12,933 nucleotides of DNA from Sulfurovum sp. (GTDB lineage: Bacteria > Campylobacterota > Campylobacteria > Campylobacterales > Sulfurovaceae). Each line of letters begins with the position of its first letter. The first letter of the stretch is position 1. The stretch is taken from contig JALSPX010000116.1 in the NCBI GenBank assembly GCA_026985755.1, positions 1-12,933 of the forward strand. Direction: 5' to 3'. The position numbers and the translations under genes are program-made. A model generated the notes under the pieces. That model searched no databases. It was not told the DNA's origin and saw only the letters and a program-made list of their open reading frames with translations. Positions 1-7,908 of the stretch are shown piece by piece.

Positions 1-2041
1 AGGTTTTGTGATAGTGGGTGATTTTGCGTAGTCCTGAGGGCGTGGTCACGATGCGAGTCTCTAGCATACGTCTGTGAGTGTAGGGGTTACGGTAGAGTGT
101 GCCGTCGGTATTTTTCTTGTAGATATTGATGGTTTTCATTCCACAGCTGGTGATGCTGCTATTGCTTTCATCAATAGCATTTTCATACAAGACTACATCA
201 CCAGTAGGTAGGGTCTTTTCACTTTTGAGTATGCCGTTTTGGACGAAGTGATTTTTATAGGTTACTACATCGCCAGAGGCCCTAGTGACCTTGTGCGTAC
301 CAAAGGTAGTTGAAGAGCTAGCCCCAAAGTTCCACTCACCCTGTTCGGCATCTATGACCTTGACCACTTTACCTGCACTGTCAAAGAAGTGCAAAAATGC
401 ATTGCCATTGGGTTCTGTCTCTTTGGTCATCAAGTGACGCTCATATTCAAAGACATACGAAGAAGTATCTTCATATTGCACTTCTGTCAAATCACCCTCG
501 TTGTTAACCTTTAAAAGCGTTCTTTGCCCCGTAGGAGCGACAATAGCAGTGACTAAGCCAGCCCCATCTCGTTCTATGGTTGAAATTTGTCCGTAAATAT
601 TGGTCAGTGTTACTAATCTACCCATATTATCGTAGCCAAAAGTGGTTTTGGTCTCTTTGGTGTAGAGGTCTCTGATACTTTGGAGTTTGTCATCGGTATC
701 AAAAAGGTATTCGTTTGAGCCATAAGGGACAATGGTCAGGTTGCCTTCGGTGCTGCTTTGTGTAATAGCATAGAGGGCACCAGAACCAAAATAGAGTTTG
801 TCGCCCACTAACCTCGCATGAGAACTAAGGCTCCAGCCATGCGCCAGCGTAGTATCCTCTCTATTGGCAGAGGAGTAGTGCAAGCCGAAATCTGCACCTG
901 TAACTTCTATATCTTCGTGGAAGGTACTGTCGTGAGGGGAGACGTAGGAGCCTACTTGTTCGTCTTTTTCTACTTTACAACTTTCTACCAAGCATCTAAA
1001 TTCATCTTTACAGTTTATTTTTCTTTGTTGCACTTCAGAGTTAGGTATGGCAGAACACTCTGCAGAGCGGTCTTCTGGTGATTTCCATGTGAAGGCTACT
1101 TGTTGGTTGGAGGCTTTGGGTGGGTAGGGTACATAAGGACAGGTACAACGGTAGTTCTTTTTACAAGAGAGAAGCCTTTCTTGTGCCTCTCCTCCTTGAT
1201 TGGAACACTGTGTACTTTTGTTGTCGGGTTCTGCCCATAAAAAGAGAATAGACTCCATGTATTTCAAAGCAGGGAAAGCGGTATCAGGGTCAGTACAACT
1301 CATGGGGGTCTTGACACAGCGAAACTGTTTTTTACAGTTGAATCTACGCTCTTGTACACTGCCGTTTGCATCAGTACATGTGGCACTATTGTCCTCTGGT
1401 TCAGACCAGCTACTGAGTATCTTTTGGTTTGTATCTAGCGGAGGAAACTGTGTGTCTGGATCTTTACAATCTGCTGGACGCTTGTCTACACAGACAGGGG
1501 GTGTGGCATTCATATCCAATGTTTGGTTTTCATCACAGACAGGGGTGCTGATATAACACCGTTTGTTTTCTCCACAACATCCTGTTTTCCATGATTGTAT
1601 GCGTATGCCCGTAGCATTTGCATCACTACATACATCAGGCAAAGTAGCATTCTTTTCCTTACACGATGTCTCACCTACAAGCTCCCAATGTGTAGTGTTG
1701 GTATCTTCTGGTGGTGTTGGGGTTGGGTCGGAGGGTTTGGTGCAAAAGTTACATATATGAGCATATGCATCTATATCTGCACATGGTTGAGCCCATTGCC
1801 CATAATTATATCTTTTTGATATTTTATACTCTAAATAATATGTACTAGTTTGATAACAAGCAGGTGCTTCTCCATCATATGTATCCCCAATATTCCATGT
1901 ATTTTTACAATGAGTATAACTTCTTTTTTCTGCTTTTATAATTTCTGTTACGTATTTATCATTGATGAGACATTCACAAGGATCAGCCTGTAATAGTGCT
2001 GTCATTATAATCATAAATATAACTATTTTTACTTTCTTCAT
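1..2041 (-). CDS. Exported RHS/YD-repeat protein, N-terminal part (runs off left edge)
   Basis: An open minus-strand frame of 680 codons has no stop before the window edge, so only the N-terminal part is seen. The ATG at 2041 is preceded by a GGGAG ribosome site. Residues 1-19 (MKKVKIVIFMIIMTALLQA) are a Sec-type signal peptide. Residues ~20-190 are Cys-rich. Residues 192-350 hold three ~51-residue units, each with four cysteines. The RHS part begins near residue 363: an LHYSS...HGWSLSSHARL entry motif (~387-411), then YD-type repeats such as FGYDNMGRLVTLTN (468-481) and the ETEPNGNAFLHFFDSAGKVV stretch (541-560). RHS proteins form large beta-cocoon shells; many are toxins, adhesins or surface proteins, with a variable C-terminus. 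That C-terminus lies outside the window, so toxin activity cannot be judged. The RHS family call is firm; the function is not known. Confidence 0.9.
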   Translation of the reverse strand, partial: MKKVKIVIFMIIMTALLQADPCECLINDKYVTEIIKAEKRSYTHCKNTWNIGDTYDGEAPACYQTSTYYLEYKISKRYNYGQWAQPCADIDAYAHICNFCTKPSDPTPTPPEDTNTTHWELVGETSCKEKNATLPDVCSDANATGIRIQSWKTGCCGENKRCYISTPVCDENQTLDMNATPPVCVDKRPADCKDPDTQFPPLDTNQKILSSWSEPEDNSATCTDANGSVQERRFNCKKQFRCVKTPMSCTDPDTAFPALKYMESILFLWAEPDNKSTQCSNQGGEAQERLLSCKKNYRCTCPYVPYPPKASNQQVAFTWKSPEDRSAECSAIPNSEVQQRKINCKDEFRCLVESCKVEKDEQVGSYVSPHDSTFHEDIEVTGADFGLHYSSANREDTTLAHGWSLSSHARLVGDKLYFGSGALYAITQSSTEGNLTIVPYGSNEYLFDTDDKLQSIRDLYTKETKTTFGYDNMGRLVTLTNIYGQISTIERDGAGLVTAIVAPTGQRTLLKVNNEGDLTEVQYEDTSSYVFEYERHLMTKETEPNGNAFLHFFDSAGKVVKVIDAEQGEWNFGASSSTTFGTHKVTRASGDVVTYKNHFVQNGILKSEKTLPTGDVVLYENAIDESNSSITSCGMKTINIYKKNTDGTLYRNPYTHRRMLETRIVTTPSGLRKITHYHKT
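992..1468 (-). repeat. Triple Cys-rich repeat in the RHS protein N-terminal region
   Basis: Three consecutive protein units are C192-C242, C249-C299 and C301-C350. The cysteine spacing is 30-14-6, 30-14-6 and 28-15-6 residues. Shared features are a DPDT.FP start (units 1 and 2), a central W-x-EP or W-x-SPED motif, an ER or QR pair before the third cysteine, and CKK/CKD...RC at the end. A degenerate earlier unit seems to end at C162 (GCCGENKRC). The even number of cysteines in an exported protein suggests disulphide-bonded modules. I do not recognise the domain. Confidence 0.8.
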
Positions 2042-2067
2042 AAAATCTCCCAAATTAGAATAATTTT

Positions 2068-2073
2068 AGTATA
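2068..2073 (-). promoter_or_regulatory. Candidate -10 box of the RHS gene
   Basis: The minus strand reads TATACT here, 27 nt before the ATG at 2041. No -35 box is visible. The place where one would sit is occupied by a heptamer array (2082-2109) that reads as periodic T-rich blocks on the minus strand. Inference from sequence only. Confidence 0.4.
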
Positions 2074-2081
2074 CCTAAATA

Positions 2082-2109
2082 GAATTAGGAATTAGAAGGT
2101 AGAAATTAG
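2082..2109. repeat. Degenerate 7-bp tandem array (4 units)
   Basis: Four units in exact 7-nt register read GAATTAG, GAATTAG, AAGGTAG and AAATTAG. The array matches the purer array at 2735-2767 in unit and orientation. It lies in the gap between the RHS gene and the aldolase-like gene, just upstream of the RHS -10 box. Confidence 0.75.
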
Positions 2110-2117
2110 AGATATTC

Positions 2118-2690
2118 TTACAAATTCGCCGACAATGCCAACAACCTACAAGAGTTCTCTAAAATCGAAATCTTCTTTGCCATCTCGGTGATGTCTCTGT
2201 CGTATGCAATGAGTCCAAACCCTTTGATAAGTAGTAGATGGGTATCATGTTTTTGAAAAAATTGGGGTATCTCATAGGGGGCACGTTCTAGCCAATCTTC
2301 TATGTTTTTAGGGTCATAGACGATGACCTCACCCAGTACTTTTTTGCCATAAAAATCAGCAGGAGAGACCTTACCATGTTTGAGTGAATAGGCAGTGGCA
2401 TAGGGTGGCATGGTGTAGCTGACATATTTGGCATTGGGGAGCGTTTCGTAAATATGCTCATGTATATGGACATCAGAATTGGCTAGGTTCCATCGATAGT
2501 CACGCTTTTGACAATCCAATTTAACCAATGAACTTTCTGTGACTTCATCTAAGATGGTATCTTTGGAATTGATAATGAACTCTGAGCTACTTACACGTGC
2601 AGAGATGGATCCATGATAGACAGAAAAAAAGTTTTTGTTAAAGAGAGAAAGAGAGATGTGTTTGATGTCATCTATGAGGTGTTTGTCCAT
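2118..2690 (-). CDS. Class II aldolase/adducin-fold protein lacking the metal-binding histidines
   Basis: This 190-residue protein matches the class II aldolase/adducin fold: YHGSISARV at ~25-33 resembles the G-N-x-S-x-R substrate loop, and HIHEHIYETLPNAKYV...PPYATAYS at ~75-102 resembles the H-xx-IY...VHTHPPYATA core. In active family members (fuculose- and ribulose-phosphate aldolases) three His residues bind zinc. Here they are Tyr92 and Met94 (SYTMPPYA) and Phe158 (LIKGFGLIAYD), and the usual acidic residue is Asp73. The length is close to a single domain. It is therefore probably not a zinc aldolase. It may be a structural, binding or regulatory protein, as adducin is. The ATG at 2690 has a weak AAAGG ribosome site. 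The next gene on this strand is the RHS gene, 76 nt on. The fold is fairly sure; the function is unknown. Confidence 0.8.
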   Translation of the reverse strand: MDKHLIDDIKHISLSLFNKNFFSVYHGSISARVSSSEFIINSKDTILDEVTESSLVKLDCQKRDYRWNLANSDVHIHEHIYETLPNAKYVSYTMPPYATAYSLKHGKVSPADFYGKKVLGEVIVYDPKNIEDWLERAPYEIPQFFQKHDTHLLLIKGFGLIAYDRDITEMAKKISILENSCRLLALSANL

Positions 2691-2721
2691 AAATACGAAA
2701 CCTTTATTAGGATTATTTCGC

Positions 2722-2730
2722 TATTATAAC
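2722..2730. promoter_or_regulatory. Shared divergent -10 region for the aldolase-like gene and rsmH
   Basis: The minus strand reads TATAAT at 2723-2728, 32 nt before the ATG at 2690. The plus strand reads TATTAT/TATAAC over the same bases, ~65 nt before the rsmH start. Use in the minus direction is better supported because the hexamer is a perfect consensus. If the plus direction is used, the heptamer array falls in the rsmH leader. Confidence 0.45.
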
Positions 2731-2734
2731 GATT

Positions 2735-2767
2735 AAATTAGAAATTAGAAATTAGAAATTAGAAATT
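2735..2767. repeat. 7-bp tandem array AAATTAG, 4.7 copies
   Basis: Four exact AAATTAG units (2735-2762) are followed by AAATT (2763-2767). The array sits between the divergent aldolase-like gene and rsmH, 6 bp upstream of the minus-strand TATAAT. Exact short tandem units of this kind can change copy number by replication slippage. Confidence 0.9.
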
Positions 2768-2792
2768 TACTTCTTTTTAGACAAGGAATCTC

Positions 2793-3722
2793 GTGGAAAT
2801 ACCTCATATACCTGTGCTTTTAGATGAAGTCCTCGAAAGTTTTTCGAGTGTCCCACAGGGGTATTTTGTAGATTGTACACTGGGCTATGCAGGACATAGT
2901 TCTGAAATATTGACAAGATATAGACACCTCAAACATATAGGAATCGACAGAGATGATGAAGCCTTGACATTTTCTAAAAAGCGTTTAGTGTCTTTTGAGG
3001 GACGTAGTAGACTCTATAAAGGCACTTTTGCAACCGTACTGCCTACACTCAACGAGGCACCCATTACTGCACTTTTGGCAGACTTTGGTGTCTCTTCGTT
3101 ACAGCTTGACAAGATGGAGAGGGGATTCTCTTTTCATTCTGAAACCCTAGATATGCGTATGGATGCAGATGCTCTTTTGAACGCCTATGAAGTGGTCAAC
3201 ACCTATCCACAAGAGAAACTAGAATATATTTTTGATGCCTATGGAGAAGTGAGAAGTTATCGTAAACTTGCAGGTGCTATTATAGAGGCTAGAGCCAAGG
3301 CACCTATACAGAGTGCTATAGCATTGAGTGAGCTAGCAAAAACGGTGATACCCAACGGCGGTAAAATACATCCAGCAACCCTCATGTTCCAAGCCATACG
3401 CATAGAAGTAAACAATGAACTAGGAGAGATAGAAGGCTTGCTGGATGCGATAGAAGCTACACACTATGAGGATGAAGTGGTCTCATTGATTACCTTTCAT
3501 TCATTGGAAGATAGGTTGGTGAAAAACAGATTTAAAAAATGGGCAACTGCATGCATCTGTGATCCTCAGGCTATGCGGTGTACCTGTGGTAAAAACCATG
3601 CATTGGGCAAGCCACTAACTCGTAAACCTATTACTGCGAGTAAAGTAGAGTTGAAGTCCAATCCACGCAGTAGATCTGCAAAATTACGTTCATTTAGGTT
3701 TAGACATGACAAAGAAAAATAA
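2793..3722 (+). CDS. rsmH: 16S rRNA (cytosine-1402-N4)-methyltransferase RsmH (MraW)
   Basis: RsmH uses S-adenosylmethionine to methylate N4 of C1402 in the 16S rRNA P-site, tuning initiation and decoding. The 309 residues fit the family length of about 300-315. Motifs seen in order: HIPVLLDEVL (5-14); SAM loop DCTLGYAGHS (27-36), with Ala where many relatives have the second Gly; GIDRDDEAL; DFGVSSLQLD and GFSF...LDMRMD; HPATLMFQAIRIEVNNEL; TFHSLEDRLVKNRF; a CIC...CTCG cysteine cluster; and C-terminal LTRKPI...NPRSRSAKLR. The start is a GTG at 2793 with AAGGA 5 nt upstream. The end overlaps the next gene by 17 nt, so the two are translationally linked. In most bacteria rsmH is followed by ftsL in the division/cell-wall cluster; only that first step is kept here. 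Confidence 0.97.
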   Translation: MEIPHIPVLLDEVLESFSSVPQGYFVDCTLGYAGHSSEILTRYRHLKHIGIDRDDEALTFSKKRLVSFEGRSRLYKGTFATVLPTLNEAPITALLADFGVSSLQLDKMERGFSFHSETLDMRMDADALLNAYEVVNTYPQEKLEYIFDAYGEVRSYRKLAGAIIEARAKAPIQSAIALSELAKTVIPNGGKIHPATLMFQAIRIEVNNELGEIEGLLDAIEATHYEDEVVSLITFHSLEDRLVKNRFKKWATACICDPQAMRCTCGKNHALGKPLTRKPITASKVELKSNPRSRSAKLRSFRFRHDKEK

Positions 3723-3981
3723 AAAAATAATCGAAGAGAATGGCATTACCTTTGGTATGATATCTGTCATAGTGATGGCAATGAGTATTGTGTTGATTTT
3801 GACAACCATTAAAATATATTTGAGTAATCAAATCTATCATGAAAGTAAAATTGTCAATAAGCTTAAAAGAGAAGTGGATGAACTTAAAGCACAAAGTGTC
3901 ACACTAGAGCAAAACGTTGAGGCAATCAAATATAAAAATGAAGTTGCAGATACTATATTTGTCATAAATAACAAGGAGTAG
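3706..3981 (+). CDS. Small bitopic membrane protein, FtsL-like by position and layout
   Basis: This 91-residue protein has a Lys-rich cytoplasmic N-terminus (MTKKNKK), one membrane helix at about residues 15-38, and then a periplasmic stretch with heptad-like pattern (IVNKLKREVDELKAQSVTLEQ, ~49-69) that predicts a coiled coil. That layout matches FtsL/DivIC-type divisome proteins, which bridge FtsB and FtsQ and activate septal wall synthesis. The gene starts inside the 3' end of rsmH (17-nt overlap), exactly where ftsL lies in other bacteria. FtsL sequences diverge so much that the identity cannot be proven by reading. The AAGGAG site of the next gene is inside the last codons, so all three genes look co-transcribed. 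Confidence 0.7.
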   Translation: MTKKNKKIIEENGITFGMISVIVMAMSIVLILTTIKIYLSNQIYHESKIVNKLKREVDELKAQSVTLEQNVEAIKYKNEVADTIFVINNKE

Positions 3982-3984
3982 TTG

Positions 3985-6900
3985 ATGCGAGGCTTTATAC
4001 AATTTGCGGTTGATAAACCTATTATCAACCATATTTTTATGCTCTTTATGTTGTTGCTTTCTGTGTTTGCTTATCAAAATATTGCCAAAGAGATATTTCC
4101 TCCTTCTACCTTGGATATGGTCTCTATCAAAGGCAACTATGTAGGTGCAAGTGCAGATGTGCTTGACAAAATGGCAGTCAACACCATAGAAGATGAACTC
4201 AAAAGTCTCTCTAGTATAGATACGGTCAATACCAGTATACAAAATGGTTTTTTTCTTATCACCGCAGATATCAAAACAGGAGAAGCCTCCCAAGAAGTGC
4301 TCAATGATGTCAAAGATATCATCTCTAAAGTCAAACGGGATTTACCCTCGGATATGGATGAACCTATTGCCCGTGTGGTCGTGCATCAGTATCCATTGCT
4401 TCTGGTAGCCATCTCTGGCGATGTGCCTAAAAAAGAGCTCATAGCGGCAGCAAAAGATCTGAAAAGAAAAATTTCAAATCTTCATGATATCAGTGGCATA
4501 GATGTACGAGGTGATACAGATGAAGAGGTGCTCATCACGCTTGATCAAAAAAAGATTGAGGCCTATGGACTGGATAAAAAATCTATCTACCAAGCAATCT
4601 CCAATATCTCTAGTATTTTTCCTGTGGGTACCCTCGATGGTAAGGGTGAGCATCTTTATATCTCTACCATCAACGGAGAGAAAAATGCCAAGGCATTGGG
4701 TAATATACTCCTCCCTATAGGAGGTAAGCATATTCGTTTGTCTGACATTGCAAAGGTACAATATGGTTTGGGAGAATCTGAACAGATTTCACATTATAAC
4801 GGACAGACAAATATTTCGCTCAATATTAATAAAAGCAAAGAGGGTAATGCCATTGCATTGAGTAAAGAGATCAAAGCAATGTTGCCAGCGTTTAATAAAA
4901 AATATAAAGATATTGAGTTTAAAGTCTATACCGATACCTCTATTTGGATAAAAAACCGTCTGAATCTTGTCTCGTCCAATATTCTATTTGGGCTTATTTT
5001 GGTCTTTATGGCGTTATTGCTTTCGGTGAATATACGTATTGCTTTGGTTGTGGCTATTGGGATACCTGCGAGTTTTATGATTACGCTTATTGCTGCAGAT
5101 ATGATAGGATATAGCCTCAATATGCTGACACTTTTGGGGGCACTTATCGCCCTAGGGATGTTGGTAGATGAGGCGATTGTGGTGGCAGAAAATATCTATA
5201 GACATATGGAAATGGGAAAATCTCCTAGAGATGCAGCGATTGATGGTGCACTAGAAATGTTCCCTGCGGTGCTTACTGCCACACTCACTACGGTATTTGC
5301 TTTTTTACCACTATTGATGATGTCTGGAAAGATGGGTATGTTTATGCAGGTCTTGCCAGTGATGATTTCTGTTTTATTGCTCTCATCACTTTTTGAGGCA
5401 TTTTATTTTTTACCTCTGCATGCCAAAGAGTTTTTTGCTATGGGTACATTTAAAGCTGAGAAACATGATGAGGGTATTTGGTCTATTTTTGTTGCATGGT
5501 ATGATAGGTTTTTGAGACGATTGCTCTCTCATAAAAAAACCTCACTGTTTATGATATTGCTGTCTATTATATTGGGTACAGTAGGTCTGGGAAAAATAAC
5601 GAAATTTCAGCTTTTCCCTGAGTTTGATGCACAACAGGTCTACTTAAGTGGAAAAGTGAATATCAACAATAAATTAGTTGATACCGAAGTCTATGTCACA
5701 GAGATAGAAAAAGCCATACTGAAATTATTGGATAAAAAAGAGATGGATTCTGTCACTTCTGTGATAGGGTTTAAATTTAATAAAGATCAAACGGTAGAAG
5801 TAGGTGAAAATCTTTTTCAAATTTTTATCAATTTACATGAAAAAGCGCCTGAAAACTTTTTTGATACCTATATCAATCCTATTTTTTCTTTGGAGTATGA
5901 CGATACAGACATGATAAGAAAACGTCTCTCTCAAGAGATTGCCAAGGAGATACAAGAAAAAGTACTACCCAAGTTTCAAAATAAAATGATAGATGGTCAA
6001 AAACTATTTGAAGAGTTTACAGTGTATGTACAGCAGACAGGTATTGTCTCTAACGATATAGAGTTAGGCTTTGAACATCCTGACCGAGAGGTTATGCTCT
6101 CTGCTATGAAGCGTGTAGAAGAGAATCTCTCTGCTATAGCTGGGGTAAAAGATGTCTCTGACAATGCCAATGAAGGTGAAAAAGAACTTAAACTACGTGT
6201 CAATGAATATGGACAGTCTTTGGGGCTGAGTGAAGGGTATATTACCTCTGTACTAAGAGGTGCCTTTCTTAAAGCAGAGTATGGAAAGATATTTGACTCT
6301 AAAGGACTTGTACGTATTAAAATAGAAGATAGATACAAACAGGACAGTAAAGCCCTTGGTGGATTTATGCTTTCTACCCCAGATGGTAAGAGACGTGTCA
6401 AACTCTCAGAGGTATGTGATTTTATCTATCAAAAATCTTTTGTCAAGATATTTAAAGAAGATGGGGAAAAGGTACGGTCTCTTTTTGCTTCTGTGGATAA
6501 AAAAATGATCACACCCACAGAGGTGATGCAAAAGCTCAACCCCCTTTTAGATACACTAAAAAAAGAGGGTATACATATTGTGGTTAAAGGAGAAGAAAAA
6601 GAGAACAGCAAACTGAAAAAAGAGATGGGACAGGCGTTGATTATGGCAGTTTTTCTTATTTTTATTACCTTGGTTTGGATGTTTAACTCTTTGGTGCTAC
6701 CCTTGATTGTGCTTTCTGTGATACCTCTTTCTCTTTTTGGTGCCTTGGTAGGTACCTATCTTATGGGCATGAACATGTCTATGCCTGGTGTGATGGGTGT
6801 GATTGGATTAGCTGGTGTCGTGGTAAATGATGGGCTTATTATGCTAGATTTTATTAAAGGCAGTAAAAACTATGAGGAACTTGCACACAAAGCAGGTATG

Positions 6901-7092
6901 CGTCTGCGTCCTATTCTTCTTACGTCAGTTACCACTGTTCTTGGGCTTTCCTCACTCATGTTTTTTGCTTCTGGACAGGCACTAATCTTACAACCCATGG
7001 CGATTAGTCTGGGCTTTGGTGTGGCATGGGCAACTATCTTAAACCTCTATTATGTACCATTGATGTATGCGGTGATTTATAAGGTGCGCTAG
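3985..7092 (+). CDS. RND-family efflux transporter permease (AcrB/HAE-like)
   Basis: This 1035-residue inner-membrane protein has the RND plan: membrane helix 1 at ~13-33, a large periplasmic loop to ~330, a block of helices with GMLVDEAIVVAEN, a second periplasmic loop (~540-870), and a final helix block with GVMGVIGLAGVVVNDGLIML and RLRPILLTSVTTVLG. RND permeases use the proton gradient to pump drugs, lipids or other amphiphiles. In AcrB helix 4 has Asp-Asp; here it is Asp395-Glu396. The AcrB helix 10 lysine is Asn948 here, a form common in uncharacterised RND branches. ATG 3985 was chosen over TTG 3982 because AAGGAG at 3973-3978 is 6 nt from the ATG and only 3 nt from the TTG. No adaptor or outer-membrane channel gene is adjacent. 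It is probably co-transcribed with rsmH. The substrate cannot be told. Confidence 0.93.
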   Translation: MRGFIQFAVDKPIINHIFMLFMLLLSVFAYQNIAKEIFPPSTLDMVSIKGNYVGASADVLDKMAVNTIEDELKSLSSIDTVNTSIQNGFFLITADIKTGEASQEVLNDVKDIISKVKRDLPSDMDEPIARVVVHQYPLLLVAISGDVPKKELIAAAKDLKRKISNLHDISGIDVRGDTDEEVLITLDQKKIEAYGLDKKSIYQAISNISSIFPVGTLDGKGEHLYISTINGEKNAKALGNILLPIGGKHIRLSDIAKVQYGLGESEQISHYNGQTNISLNINKSKEGNAIALSKEIKAMLPAFNKKYKDIEFKVYTDTSIWIKNRLNLVSSNILFGLILVFMALLLSVNIRIALVVAIGIPASFMITLIAADMIGYSLNMLTLLGALIALGMLVDEAIVVAENIYRHMEMGKSPRDAAIDGALEMFPAVLTATLTTVFAFLPLLMMSGKMGMFMQVLPVMISVLLLSSLFEAFYFLPLHAKEFFAMGTFKAEKHDEGIWSIFVAWYDRFLRRLLSHKKTSLFMILLSIILGTVGLGKITKFQLFPEFDAQQVYLSGKVNINNKLVDTEVYVTEIEKAILKLLDKKEMDSVTSVIGFKFNKDQTVEVGENLFQIFINLHEKAPENFFDTYINPIFSLEYDDTDMIRKRLSQEIAKEIQEKVLPKFQNKMIDGQKLFEEFTVYVQQTGIVSNDIELGFEHPDREVMLSAMKRVEENLSAIAGVKDVSDNANEGEKELKLRVNEYGQSLGLSEGYITSVLRGAFLKAEYGKIFDSKGLVRIKIEDRYKQDSKALGGFMLSTPDGKRRVKLSEVCDFIYQKSFVKIFKEDGEKVRSLFASVDKKMITPTEVMQKLNPLLDTLKKEGIHIVVKGEEKENSKLKKEMGQALIMAVFLIFITLVWMFNSLVLPLIVLSVIPLSLFGALVGTYLMGMNMSMPGVMGVIGLAGVVVNDGLIMLDFIKGSKNYEELAHKAGMRLRPILLTSVTTVLGLSSLMFFASGQALILQPMAISLGFGVAWATILNLYYVPLMYAVIYKVR

Positions 7093-7117
7093 GGTGTAGT
7101 TTCTGACTACACCATTT
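7093..7117 (+). terminator. Hairpin after the RND gene, likely terminator
   Basis: A perfect 8-bp stem GGTGTAGT/ACTACACC (7093-7100 with 7106-7113) and a 5-nt loop start directly after the TAG stop at 7090-7092 and are followed by ATTTTC. The U run is only four long, so it is a modest intrinsic terminator. It lies in the convergent gap with yebC. Confidence 0.6.
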
Positions 7118-7136
7118 TCATGCAAGAAGAAAAGGA

Positions 7137-7874
7137 TTAATTAATATTTGTAAACACTGTTTGCACATCTTCATCTTCTTCAAGTTTGTCGATGAGGGTT
7201 TCTATTTCTTCCATGTGTTCATCACTGAGGTCTATAGGTGTATTGGCGATATACTCAAGCTTGGCACTTTTGACTTCGATATGCATATCTTCGAGTGCTT
7301 TACTGAGTTCACCAAATGATGTAAATTCTCCAAAGACTCTAACGATATGAATATCTTCACCATCCTCTTGAGGTTCGACATCTTCTTCTATCTCTTCGAG
7401 TCCAAAATCAATGAGCTCAAGTTCAAGCTCTTCTAAATCCATCTCTTCGGTTTTATCAAAAACAAAAACACATTTACGTGTAAACATAAAGTTAAGTGAC
7501 CCAGAAGTAAGCATTTCTGCACCATTACGTACAAGTATGGCTTTGACGTTGGCTACGGTTCTTGTGTTGTTATCTGTTGCACATTCGACTATCATCTGTA
7601 CGCCATGTTTTGCTTTTACATCATAGGTAAGTTCTTTGATATCAGCTGCATCTTTGGCTGCAGCTCTTTTGATGGCTGCATCGATGTTGTCTTTAGGCAT
7701 ATTTTGTGCTTTGGCATTGAGGATGGCAGTACGAAGTTTAGGATTCATATCTGGATCCATTCCTCCTTCTTTGGCTGCCATTGTGATGATTTTACCTAGT
7801 TTAGGGAAGACTCTTGACATCGTCCCCCATCGTTTCATTTTTGCTGCTTTACGGTATTCAAACGCTCTACCCAT
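7137..7874 (-). CDS. yebC: YebC/PmpR/TACO1-family protein
   Basis: The 245 residues match the YebC family along the whole length: the N-terminal MGRAFEYRKAAK...KLGKIITMAAKEGG; MDPDMNPKLRTAILNAKAQNMPKDNIDAAIKRA (~39-70); YDVKAKHGVQMIVECATDNNTRTVANVKAIL; and SGSLNFMFTRK. The acidic C-terminal third (~140-190 and ~215-240) is typical. Some family members are described as DNA-binding regulators (PmpR), while TACO1 and bacterial YebC are reported to help ribosomes through difficult sequences such as polyproline. The start ATG at 7874 has AAGGA 7 nt upstream. It faces the RND gene and is transcribed towards it. Its promoter is one copy of the duplicated element at 7905-7936. Family call firm; the exact molecular role is not decided by the sequence. 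Confidence 0.95.
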   Translation of the reverse strand: MGRAFEYRKAAKMKRWGTMSRVFPKLGKIITMAAKEGGMDPDMNPKLRTAILNAKAQNMPKDNIDAAIKRAAAKDAADIKELTYDVKAKHGVQMIVECATDNNTRTVANVKAILVRNGAEMLTSGSLNFMFTRKCVFVFDKTEEMDLEELELELIDFGLEEIEEDVEPQEDGEDIHIVRVFGEFTSFGELSKALEDMHIEVKSAKLEYIANTPIDLSDEHMEEIETLIDKLEEDEDVQTVFTNIN

Positions 7875-7902
7875 AAAAAATCCTTCATTAAAATATTGCG
7901 AT

Positions 7903-7908
7903 ATTATA
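7903..7908 (-). promoter_or_regulatory. Candidate -10 box of yebC
   Basis: The minus strand reads TATAAT, about 30 nt before the yebC ATG. It is at the edge of a 32-bp repeat whose second copy (8796-8826) gives TATACT at the same relative place before the lipoprotein gene. No clear -35 hexamer. Confidence 0.55.

Noticed and set aside
818..1819. Several plus-strand open frames (65-118 codons) over the first 2 kb
   Set aside because: They lie opposite the 680-codon RHS frame, which has a signal peptide, conserved cysteine repeats and YD motifs. The plus-strand translations show no domains.
3837..6611. Minus-strand open frames opposite the FtsL-like and RND genes
   Set aside because: They are shadows of a long, well-conserved coding frame and lack ribosome sites or domains.
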